Part shown: positions 1 through 5,182 of the stretch, one piece after another
How the letters are laid out: each line of letters starts with the position of its first letter
Numbering within the stretch: the stretch's first letter is position 1
Source of the DNA: a bacterium
GTDB taxonomy: Bacteria > Chlamydiota > Chlamydiia > Chlamydiales > JAFEGQ01
DNA length: 5,182 nt
Direction of reading: 5' to 3'
Assembly (NCBI GenBank): GCA_021809305.1
Contig: JAKBAF010000114.1
Span: 1-5,182, forward strand
The notes under the pieces: generated by a model
Told to the model about the DNA's origin: nothing
The model's input: only the letters and a program-made list of their open reading frames with translations
Databases searched by the model: none
Made by a program: the position numbers and the translations under genes

Positions 1-564
1 CTCCCCACCTCTGTTGTCTCATCGGCCTACAATCACGATGTGATGATGTTCATCCAAGAGGCCTTCGCCTCGAACCACTTCCGCGTCTATCCAAACAGCG
101 ACATCACAGGCGTTGAATTTGGTGGGGCGCTCAAAAACATCATTGCGATCGCCTGTGGGCTATCCGATGGACTGGGTTTTGGAGACAACACGAAAGCGGC
201 ACTCATGACACGAGGGCTCCATGAGATTCGAAAGTTAGCCATCGCCTACGGATGTAAGCCCGACACGATAAATGGGCTAGCTGGCATGGGAGATCTCTGC
301 GTCACCTGCCTCTCAGTGCATAGCCGAAACTATCGCTTTGGGCGCCTCTTAGCGGAGGGCCTTACCTCCGAGCAGGCGAAGAAGAAGATCGGAATGGTCG
401 TGGAAGGAGCCTATAGTAGCGTCTCGGCAATTGAGCTCGCTCGCGCTAAAGGGATTGCTCTGCCAATCACTGAGGCGATCTACTCCATTCTCTATGAGGG
501 AATGACACCTGATGAGGCCGTAAAGGCGCTTCTCCAGCGGGCAACAAAGGAGGAGCACCTATGA
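1..564 (+). CDS. gpsA: Glycerol-3-phosphate dehydrogenase [NAD(P)+], C-terminal part (5' end outside window)
   Basis: This cytoplasmic enzyme reduces dihydroxyacetone phosphate to sn-glycerol 3-phosphate with NAD(P)H, supplying the backbone for phospholipids. The frame is open from base 1, so the gene begins upstream. 187 residues are present; the family is usually about 330 long, so most of the N-terminal Rossmann domain is missing. What remains is the end of that domain plus the whole helical substrate-binding domain. Visible landmarks are YPNSD, then GGALKN with the family's catalytic lysine at bases 133-135, then GFGDNTKAALMTRG, GLAGMGDLCVTC, and the SRNYRFG segment (325-330 encode Arg-Asn), which contacts substrate phosphate in relatives. 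The C-terminus, LLQRATKEEHL, closely resembles chlamydial GpsA as I remember it. The stop overlaps the start of nnr by 4 bp. The internal GTG/ATG codons near base 40 are not the start, because family-conserved sequence continues upstream (PTSVVSSAY). Family assignment is near certain; the taxonomic link is from memory. Confidence 0.95.
   Translation, partial: LPTSVVSSAYNHDVMMFIQEAFASNHFRVYPNSDITGVEFGGALKNIIAIACGLSDGLGFGDNTKAALMTRGLHEIRKLAIAYGCKPDTINGLAGMGDLCVTCLSVHSRNYRFGRLLAEGLTSEQAKKKIGMVVEGAYSSVSAIELARAKGIALPITEAIYSILYEGMTPDEAVKALLQRATKEEHL
546..555 (+). promoter_or_regulatory. Strong Shine-Dalgarno for nnr, inside the gpsA coding end
   Basis: AAAGGAGGAG contains a full AAGGAGG core (547-553) seven bases before the ATG at 561. 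It lies entirely within the last gpsA codons. Ribosomes finishing gpsA would therefore end on the nnr start (ATGA overlap). It supports 561 as the true start of nnr and suggests translational coupling, although a site this strong could also act independently. Confidence 0.75.
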
Positions 565-2081
565 GAAGGGTCGTTACTCCACAAGAGATGGCCCGCGTTG
601 AGCGCGCAGCGTATGCAAGTGGGGCGCAAGAGAGCGATTTCATGCATCGCGCCGGTTTAGGAGTAGCGCAAGCAATTGAGCAGCTTGCCATAAGGTACGG
701 CCTCTCATCCATCGCCACCCTCCTTTGTGGAAGAGGAAACAACGCAGGAGATACTTTTGTCGCAGGACTCGCCCTTCATCAAAAAGGGTGGCAGGTCCGC
801 GCACTTCATTTAGGGGGAAAAGAGAAGCTATCCCCTCTTTGCAAAGTCGAGCTTGAGCACTATCTCTTAAAGGGCGGCGAGGTCATCTTTGTGCAAGAGG
901 AGAGCGAGCTCTCCTTTCTCGCCGGCGGGGTGATTGTAGATGGGCTCTTTGGGACAGGTTTCCATGGGCGGGTGGACGGCCTCTACCGAGCCGCAATTGC
1001 TCAGGCCAATCAAGAGAGGACGTATCGCGTAAGCGTTGATATTCCCTCAGGTGTTAATGGGGCGACAGGGGAGGCAGATGGCGCCTTTCACGCTGACCAT
1101 ACACTCTACCTTGAAATGCCTAAGGTCGGCTTCTTCTTTGGAAAGGGGTGGAACTCGTGCGGACAGCTTGAAGCGATAGAGTTCGGCCTCCCAAAAGAAT
1201 TTGCCTTGATGGCACGTGAGGAGATGCGCCTTCTTGAGCTAGATGATGTTGCAGGGCTGCTCCCCAAAACAGTGCGCACCCGAAGCAAGTATAGTCGAGG
1301 CTATGTTGTTGGGCTCGCAGGGTCAGAGGAGATGCCAGGCGCTGCTGGCTTAAGCAGCCTTGCAGCTCTTCGAGCCGGCGCCGGAATGGTGCGGATGCTA
1401 CTGCCAAAAGAGGTGGCTGCGATGCGCCTCTGTATTGCGCCCGAGATCCTTGTGGAGGTCTACCGCGTGGATGAGATCGATTCGGTAATTGCCGCGCTCA
1501 ATCAGCGCGATGCCCTCTTCATTGGACCTGGCCTTGGTCGAGGCGAGGCAGTCGGGGCGCTTGTTGGTGAGGTGATACAGCGAATGACAAAGCCTGCCAT
1601 TCTCGACGCTGATGCCCTCTACCACCTAGCGCTCCATCCCGAATGGAAACTGCCCGAGGAGGTGATACTCACCCCTCATCAGGGCGAGATGAAGCGCCTT
1701 CTCGGCGAGACAGGGGAGCTCGGACATGAGCTTACCCCTGAGTGGCTCGCCCGCTGCTCCGACTTTGCAAGGCAGCACCGGGTAGTTCTTGTCCTAAAGG
1801 GTGCACCCACTTTGGTCTTCGATGGAAAGGGGGGTGGGGCCCCGTTTGTCATAGCGCGAGGAGATCCTGGTATGGCAACAGCTGGCTCTGGTGATGTCTT
1901 AACAGGTGTGATTGCAGCGCTGGCTGCCCAAGGGCTAACGCCTCTTAGTGCAGCGCTTAGCGGTGTAACACTGCACTCTCTTGCTGGCGAGGCGGCGGCT
2001 AAACGACTGAGCTCTCACTCCATCATCGCCTCCGACCTGATCGCCTCTCTTCCAGATGCCTTTCGAGAGTTTGAAGTTTAA
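561..2081 (+). CDS. nnr: Bifunctional NAD(P)H-hydrate epimerase / ADP- or ATP-dependent NAD(P)H-hydrate dehydratase
   Basis: This is a metabolite-repair enzyme. The N-terminal YjeF-type domain epimerises R-NAD(P)HX to the S form, and the C-terminal ribokinase-like (YjeF-C/CARKD) domain dehydrates S-NAD(P)HX back to NAD(P)H using ADP or ATP. The 506 residues match the roughly 500-residue fused bacterial form. Epimerase domain, about 1-215: GRGNNAGDT (57-65), VDGLFGTG (126-133) and VDIPSGVNGATG (159-170). Dehydratase domain, about 225-506: KYSRGYVVGLAGS with the following GA-rich helix (243-276), IGPGLGR (321-327), LDADAL (348-353), TPHQGEM (371-377), LKGAPT (412-417) and GDPGMATAGSGDVLTG (434-449), whose Asp445 matches the catalytic base of the family. 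All major motifs are intact, so both activities are expected. The usual NNGGDG loop reads NNAGDT here, a mild deviation. The gene starts in a 4-bp overlap with gpsA behind a strong Shine-Dalgarno, so it is almost certainly co-transcribed. It is expected to be cytoplasmic: no signal peptide is seen. Confidence 0.95.
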   Translation: MRRVVTPQEMARVERAAYASGAQESDFMHRAGLGVAQAIEQLAIRYGLSSIATLLCGRGNNAGDTFVAGLALHQKGWQVRALHLGGKEKLSPLCKVELEHYLLKGGEVIFVQEESELSFLAGGVIVDGLFGTGFHGRVDGLYRAAIAQANQERTYRVSVDIPSGVNGATGEADGAFHADHTLYLEMPKVGFFFGKGWNSCGQLEAIEFGLPKEFALMAREEMRLLELDDVAGLLPKTVRTRSKYSRGYVVGLAGSEEMPGAAGLSSLAALRAGAGMVRMLLPKEVAAMRLCIAPEILVEVYRVDEIDSVIAALNQRDALFIGPGLGRGEAVGALVGEVIQRMTKPAILDADALYHLALHPEWKLPEEVILTPHQGEMKRLLGETGELGHELTPEWLARCSDFARQHRVVLVLKGAPTLVFDGKGGGAPFVIARGDPGMATAGSGDVLTGVIAALAAQGLTPLSAALSGVTLHSLAGEAAAKRLSSHSIIASDLIASLPDAFREFEV

Positions 2082-2090
2082 ATTAAGTCG

Positions 2091-2119
2091 TTGACTTCAC
2101 AGCTCTCACTCTCCATTGT
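2091..2119 (+). promoter_or_regulatory. Weak sigma70-type promoter candidate in the nnr-to-membrane-gene gap
   Basis: TTGACT (2091-2096) matches five of six bases of the -35 consensus. A 17-base spacer leads to CATTGT (2114-2119), which matches only three of six -10 bases but keeps the important second A and last T. The 91-bp gap at 2082-2172 is the only intergenic space of any size, so it is the natural place for a promoter serving the two downstream genes. The -35 half overlaps a small palindrome, AAGTC-GTT-GACTT (2085-2097), which could be coincidence or an operator. No T-run follows that palindrome, so it is not a convincing terminator for nnr. Read-through from gpsA-nnr is equally possible. 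Confidence 0.3.
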
Positions 2120-2156
2120 GTGGTCGCAAGGGAAGATAGGCTGACCCAGATGATGT

Positions 2157-2163
2157 GGAGGGG
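2157..2163 (+). promoter_or_regulatory. Shine-Dalgarno for the 308-residue membrane protein
   Basis: GGAGGGG has a GGAGG core (2157-2161) lying 11 bases upstream of the ATG at 2173, a rather long but workable spacing. The two ATGs at 2150 and 2153 are in a different frame, so 2173 is the best start. Confidence 0.55.
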
Positions 2164-2172
2164 CAATAGAAG

Positions 2173-3099
2173 ATGACACAGCGGCTGGTTTTACAGGCTC
2201 TTTTAGGGGCGGCATTCATCATTGTCCTCATCCTTGATCTTAACTTCTTCTTCCGTGACGAGAGCGCTAGATTTCGACCTCTTGAGGAGGCGTGGCTCGA
2301 AGCACCTATCCAGCAAGGGGATGATAGAGCTTGTGATCAAATGCGAGCCATCGCTGAGGAGAGCTCTAGGGAGTGCTTAGAGAGGCTAGCCCTCTCCCTC
2401 TTCTCTCAAACAGCGCCACTCCCGGCCCTCCCCTATTCCACTTTTAGATCGCCAGATAGCCTAGAGAGAGAGATTCAAGAAGGCCATAGCCGCCTCTTTT
2501 CAAATGAGATGGCTCGCGACTTTGCAACTCTTGCCAATCGAGCAGGCCTGCCCACTCGGCTCCTTCGCGCCGAGAGCTCTTTTGAGGGTGAGAAGCGGGT
2601 AACCCTTCTTGCCGAGAGCTACATCGCTGAGCAAGGGAGCTGGGCTTGCGTTAATCTCAAATACCGTCGCCTCTTTGTAGAGACAGAAGGTGGCCATCTG
2701 CTCAGCGGGCCGGAGCTCATCCGAGCCCTCAAGGAGGGAGATGCAGGCCAGCTTCAGGTCGCCCTTTTTGAGGGGGGCCGCATCATCAATCGACCCTATG
2801 GCGAGTCAGCCGCGCTCGATCAGACGATCTTAACAGCCGGACCTGCAGCACTGATCTACCCACAAACCCTCAACCCCCCCCTCTCCTTTTGGGAGAGAGT
2901 GACCCTCCTATCACACCCTCACCCCATCTTTACCCTTGCAAGGAGCCACTACAATCTCATCCATTGGATAAAGATTGGACTTTTCTTTTTGACAGCGATC
3001 CTCCCTCTATGCTTGACTTGGATGATTTTTTATTCAGGTCACAAACAGAGGAGAGTGGGAGATGGAAGAGACTCGAGAATTAGGATGGGGTCCATCTGA
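2173..3099 (+). CDS. Two-helix membrane protein with a degenerate transglutaminase-like extracytoplasmic domain
   Basis: I do not recognise a named gene. The 308 residues have a hydrophobic helix at about 6-27, a hydrophilic region of about 240 residues, a second helix at about 266-287, and a basic tail (HKQRRVGDGRDSRIRMG). By the positive-inside rule, both ends are cytoplasmic and the middle is in the periplasm or outer space. Residues 103-181 follow the layout of bacterial transglutaminase-like domains: an EGHSRLFSNEM segment where the family has its Cys, a helix ending in AGLPTRLL, then VTLLAESY in place of the usual H-V-x-x-E-Y strand, SWACVNLKY in place of W-x-x-x-D-P-x-Y, and LFVETEGGHLLSGPELIRAL, resembling the stretch that often follows. 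On this alignment Cys, His and Asp become Ser106, Thr144 and Asn161, so it would be catalytically dead and perhaps a binding or scaffold domain. The fold call is from pattern only. It shares a 38-bp overlap with the next gene, suggesting a common unit. No lipobox or cleavable signal is evident. Confidence 0.8.
   Translation: MTQRLVLQALLGAAFIIVLILDLNFFFRDESARFRPLEEAWLEAPIQQGDDRACDQMRAIAEESSRECLERLALSLFSQTAPLPALPYSTFRSPDSLEREIQEGHSRLFSNEMARDFATLANRAGLPTRLLRAESSFEGEKRVTLLAESYIAEQGSWACVNLKYRRLFVETEGGHLLSGPELIRALKEGDAGQLQVALFEGGRIINRPYGESAALDQTILTAGPAALIYPQTLNPPLSFWERVTLLSHPHPIFTLARSHYNLIHWIKIGLFFLTAILPLCLTWMIFYSGHKQRRVGDGRDSRIRMGSI
3048..3053 (+). promoter_or_regulatory. Shine-Dalgarno that sets the start of the 690-residue gene within the overlap
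   Basis: GAGGAG ends eight bases before the ATG at 3062 and lies within the coding end of the upstream membrane-protein gene. The frame is closed upstream by a TGA at 3023-3025, and there is no other ATG between that stop and 3062. The ATG at 3062 is thus the clear choice, even though it forces a 38-bp gene overlap. The next in-frame Met (residue 51) has no comparable site. Confidence 0.65.
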
Positions 3100-5134
3100 T
3101 ATTGTCCGACGCTACTGGGACTTCGGTCTCTTTACGCGAGATGTCATCCGTGAGAAGATCGCGGAGCCCCTCGCACGCTTAGGCCAATCAGGTGGTACAA
3201 GCGGGCAAGAGATGACCCAAAAAGCATGGAAGATCGACCTCTCATTTGCCCAGGGCATCGAGTGGGAGAACCACCTCAATATTTATCCTGACGCTGATTT
3301 TGAGCGCGTCATGACAAGGTCTGAGGCGGTGACAGCCGAGAACTGGCGGAATACGTGGCTCAATTGCTGGGACGGCGAATATTGGACGAAGTGCGCAGGG
3401 TATGCGCGTCATAACGTTGTCCACATTTATGAGGGGTGGATCAAACTCTTTGCAAGAAAGGGCTTTCCAGAATTTCTCTCCAGCGCTGAGAGCTACGTCA
3501 AGTACTACAATCTCTGGCTAAAAGCGCGCATCGATAAACGAGCCCACCTCCCCGATGCATGGAATCAGAAAGAGCCGGAAGAGAGTCAGCTGACAAATAG
3601 GGTATGGACAAATCGCGAGCCCCTTGAGCACGGGCTGACCGTTGTCTATCGCATTATCCACAACATTATCTGGGTGGAAGGGCTGGGGAGCAAGGAGTAT
3701 GAGCGGCGCTACAAGCTCTTGAGCGTTCTCTGCGCTGAGGTCGGCGGGAAGCCTCTTGCCGAAGATGGCGCCGCAAGGCTCCTCTCAGTCTTTAAGATCG
3801 CAGAGGCACTCCAGCGCCATATAGTTCTTGAAAAGACGGTTGGCTTAAGACTGCCGATAGGCGCTCTCGGCCGGCTTATCACAGATGCGCCGCGCGAGAA
3901 AGATGAGGAGCGGTTGACAAAGTGGATTAGCAAGGTTAACGCCTCGCAGCGAAGAGCGCCAGAGAAGCTGCCATTTGACCTCCTCCACCTGCTCTTTATC
4001 GACCTTATCAACCATATCGACCTTGACTCGCCACCCTCCATGGGGGCAACCCTTGGCAAGCTCTACTACCACTTAGGTGACAGAGGGCTAAAATTCGAGA
4101 CGATGGTCGATAAGACGCAAAGAGCCTTTGTAGCAGGGCTCCATGTGGGAGGGACGATTACACTTGAAGGCCACAACTACCTCCTAACCGAAAGAATAGA
4201 TGAGAGCCACTTCAGAACAGATGACAGCGAAGGTCGCCTTCTTGAGTTTGACCCCACATATCGCGCCGACTTTCTCGCCCGCCACTTCAATGAGAGTGCG
4301 CCGAGCGAGCGAGAAATCAATTTGCCCTATTTTAGCGACGCTATCATCGACCTAAAAGGGCGCTTTGCCCTCATAGCTGACCCTAGCGCCTCAGCAGCTT
4401 TTCTCGATCTTAACGTCTCTCAAGAGGAGCGCGCCACCTTCCTTGCCAATTTAGCAGCTGTTGTTTGGACCATGGTCGAAGCCGGAAAGATGCCAGAGAA
4501 CTTCAATCCGATGGAGGATATTCGTGTCATGAACGACCTCTCCATACGCGTTGTGATGCGCACCACAAAAGCTGTGCCGCTCGATCCCCTGCTCCTTGAA
4601 TCGGGAATCTGGACGACCACCAACCAAGACTGGGCCTTCTTCACACCGCTAATGGTTGGCAGTGGCCTGGCCCAACATGCATTAACTGATAGGCGCCGAG
4701 AGCTTGTTATCCAAAGGGCGCAGACTGGGATGCTTAGCGACCTTAGTGAAGGAGAGCGTCTAGCAGCTGGTGTTCTGCCCTCGAAGGTCGCAACGGCAGC
4801 AGACTATATCCGTCGCAACTATGAAACCGATAGCATTGGATCAAATCTTGAAAATGCTCTCTGGCAGTCCGTCGCGAGCTGCCTTCGTGAAAAGGGTTCT
4901 ATCACCCACATCCCGGATAATCTGCAATTGGATTTAAGAGACCGTTTTGTCGACATGCATAAGCCAGTAAGAAAAGGACAAGGCCAAGCAAGCCGAGGTT
5001 TTGTCTCACCTGCCCGGCATCTCTCAGCACCAGTTGTTGTACGACCAACGCAACCGGTAATCCTCTCTCCCAAAACAGATAGTTTGTGGGGCAGCCTTTT
5101 CGGATGGGGAGGAAGCCCTTCGAAAGGGAACTAG
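3062..5134 (+). CDS. Uncharacterised 690-residue tryptophan-rich soluble protein, probably lineage-specific
   Basis: I do not recognise this protein and assign no function. It has no signal peptide and no convincing membrane helix, so it should be cytoplasmic or exported by a signal-free route. It contains about 20 Trp, 13 of them in the first 210 residues (for example NWRNTWLNCWDGEYW, 94-108). Regions by eye: an N-terminal aromatic-rich helical part (about 1-210), a helical middle (about 211-345), and a mixed alpha/beta part (about 346-555) with VGGTITLEGHNYLL (362-375), LLEFDPTYRADFL (393-405), SDAIIDLKGRFALIADP (425-441), KMPENFNPMEDI (476-487), VPLDPLLLESGIW (505-517) and an SGL-x-x-H segment (534-539). 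It ends in a basic, Pro/Gln/Ser-rich tail (about 632-670) and the Gly/Trp motif LWGSLFGWGG (675-684). It overlaps the upstream membrane-protein gene by 38 bp and is followed by a terminator-like hairpin, so the pair probably forms one transcript. Partnership with the membrane protein, or a secreted effector role, is inference from context only. Coding status is well supported by length, ribosome binding site and composition. Confidence 0.88.
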   Translation: MEETRELGWGPSDIVRRYWDFGLFTRDVIREKIAEPLARLGQSGGTSGQEMTQKAWKIDLSFAQGIEWENHLNIYPDADFERVMTRSEAVTAENWRNTWLNCWDGEYWTKCAGYARHNVVHIYEGWIKLFARKGFPEFLSSAESYVKYYNLWLKARIDKRAHLPDAWNQKEPEESQLTNRVWTNREPLEHGLTVVYRIIHNIIWVEGLGSKEYERRYKLLSVLCAEVGGKPLAEDGAARLLSVFKIAEALQRHIVLEKTVGLRLPIGALGRLITDAPREKDEERLTKWISKVNASQRRAPEKLPFDLLHLLFIDLINHIDLDSPPSMGATLGKLYYHLGDRGLKFETMVDKTQRAFVAGLHVGGTITLEGHNYLLTERIDESHFRTDDSEGRLLEFDPTYRADFLARHFNESAPSEREINLPYFSDAIIDLKGRFALIADPSASAAFLDLNVSQEERATFLANLAAVVWTMVEAGKMPENFNPMEDIRVMNDLSIRVVMRTTKAVPLDPLLLESGIWTTTNQDWAFFTPLMVGSGLAQHALTDRRRELVIQRAQTGMLSDLSEGERLAAGVLPSKVATAADYIRRNYETDSIGSNLENALWQSVASCLREKGSITHIPDNLQLDLRDRFVDMHKPVRKGQGQASRGFVSPARHLSAPVVVRPTQPVILSPKTDSLWGSLFGWGGSPSKGN

Positions 5135-5155
5135 ATCTAGCTCTCCCCATCTTTT
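5103..5155 (+). terminator. Terminator-like hairpin straddling the stop codon of the 690-residue gene
   Basis: GATGGGGAG (5103-5111) is perfectly complementary to CTCCCCATC (5143-5151), giving a 9-bp, GC-rich stem extended inward by one G-U pair (5112/5142). TTTT follows directly at 5152-5155. The loop is large (about 30 bases) but is itself structured: CCCTT (5116-5120) pairs with AAGGG (5124-5128), and a palindrome, CTAGATCTAG (5131-5140), contains the stop codon. The T-run is short, so efficiency is uncertain. There is no T-run on the opposite side, so it would work for the plus strand only. Confidence 0.5.
5131..5140. repeat. 10-bp perfect palindrome containing the stop codon
   Basis: CTAGATCTAG reads the same on both strands and includes the TAG stop of the 690-residue gene (5132-5134) and a second in-frame TAG at 5138-5140. 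It sits in the loop of the terminator-like hairpin. It may simply be part of that fold; no other role can be read from it. Confidence 0.5.
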
Positions 5156-5182
5156 GGAAGCATTGTGCATTACGCGGCGCGG

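Noticed and set aside
2085..2097. AAGTC-GTT-GACTT as a terminator for gpsA-nnr.
   Set aside because: The stem is only 5 bp with three AT pairs and no T-run follows, so it is too weak for an intrinsic terminator.
3013..3036. TTGACT and TATTCA near the end of the membrane-protein gene as an internal promoter for the 690-residue gene.
   Set aside because: The spacing is only 12 bases, too short for a sigma70-type promoter, and both hexamers lie in coding sequence for a membrane helix.
2889..3083. A 64-codon plus-strand open frame across the end of the membrane-protein gene.
   Set aside because: It lies wholly within two supported genes in another frame, has no clear Shine-Dalgarno, and is Pro/Asp/Ser-rich without recognisable features; it is a shadow frame.
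3709..4072. Minus-strand open frames of 75-116 codons under the 690-residue gene.
   Set aside because: They mirror the codon bias of the plus-strand gene, lack ribosome binding sites and show no family motifs.
3062..5134. Possible protein-kinase-like fold in residues about 362-555 of the 690-residue protein (glycine-containing VGGTITLEG, then PENFNPMEDIRV, W-x-x-FF and SGL-x-x-H resembling a C-lobe).
   Set aside because: No invariant Lys in a VAIK-type motif, no HRD-like or DFG motif, and the spacing is only loosely similar. It is too weak to claim without a structural comparison.
5156..5182. A start of a further gene after the terminator.
   Set aside because: Only 27 bases remain, with no start codon plus ribosome binding site that can be judged.

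Overview
The window is a compact, single-strand stretch of a bacterial chromosome: four consecutive plus-strand reading frames, with only one intergenic gap of any size (about 90 bp) and a short untranslated tail. The 3' part of gpsA resembles chlamydial GpsA, as I recall that family, especially the segment around the catalytic lysine and the C-terminal Leu-Leu-Gln-Arg-x-Thr-Lys-Glu-Glu ending. The best guess is therefore a member of the Chlamydiota, probably an environmental lineage. The base composition looks slightly above half G+C by eye, which would be high for cultured chlamydiae, so the assignment is provisional.

Bases 1-2081 hold metabolic genes. The C-terminal 187 residues of NAD(P)H-dependent glycerol-3-phosphate dehydrogenase (gpsA, cut by the window edge) overlap by 4 bp (ATGA) the start of a complete bifunctional NAD(P)HX epimerase/dehydratase (nnr). 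Together they join phospholipid backbone synthesis to repair of damaged nicotinamide cofactors, and they are probably translationally coupled.

Bases 2082-2172 form an intergenic gap with a weak promoter candidate and a Shine-Dalgarno sequence. Bases 2173-5134 hold a two-gene unit of lineage-specific character. The first is a two-helix membrane-anchored protein whose extracytoplasmic domain looks like a transglutaminase-like fold with all three catalytic positions substituted. The second, overlapping it by 38 bp, is a 690-residue, tryptophan-rich soluble protein that I do not recognise. The overlap and the well-placed ribosome binding site suggest that the two are co-translated and may work together, but the sequence does not show their function. 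A hairpin with a short T-run straddles the second gene's stop codon and probably ends the transcript.

I found no RNA genes, mobile elements, CRISPR arrays or convincing minus-strand genes. The most interesting part is the pair at 2173-5134.
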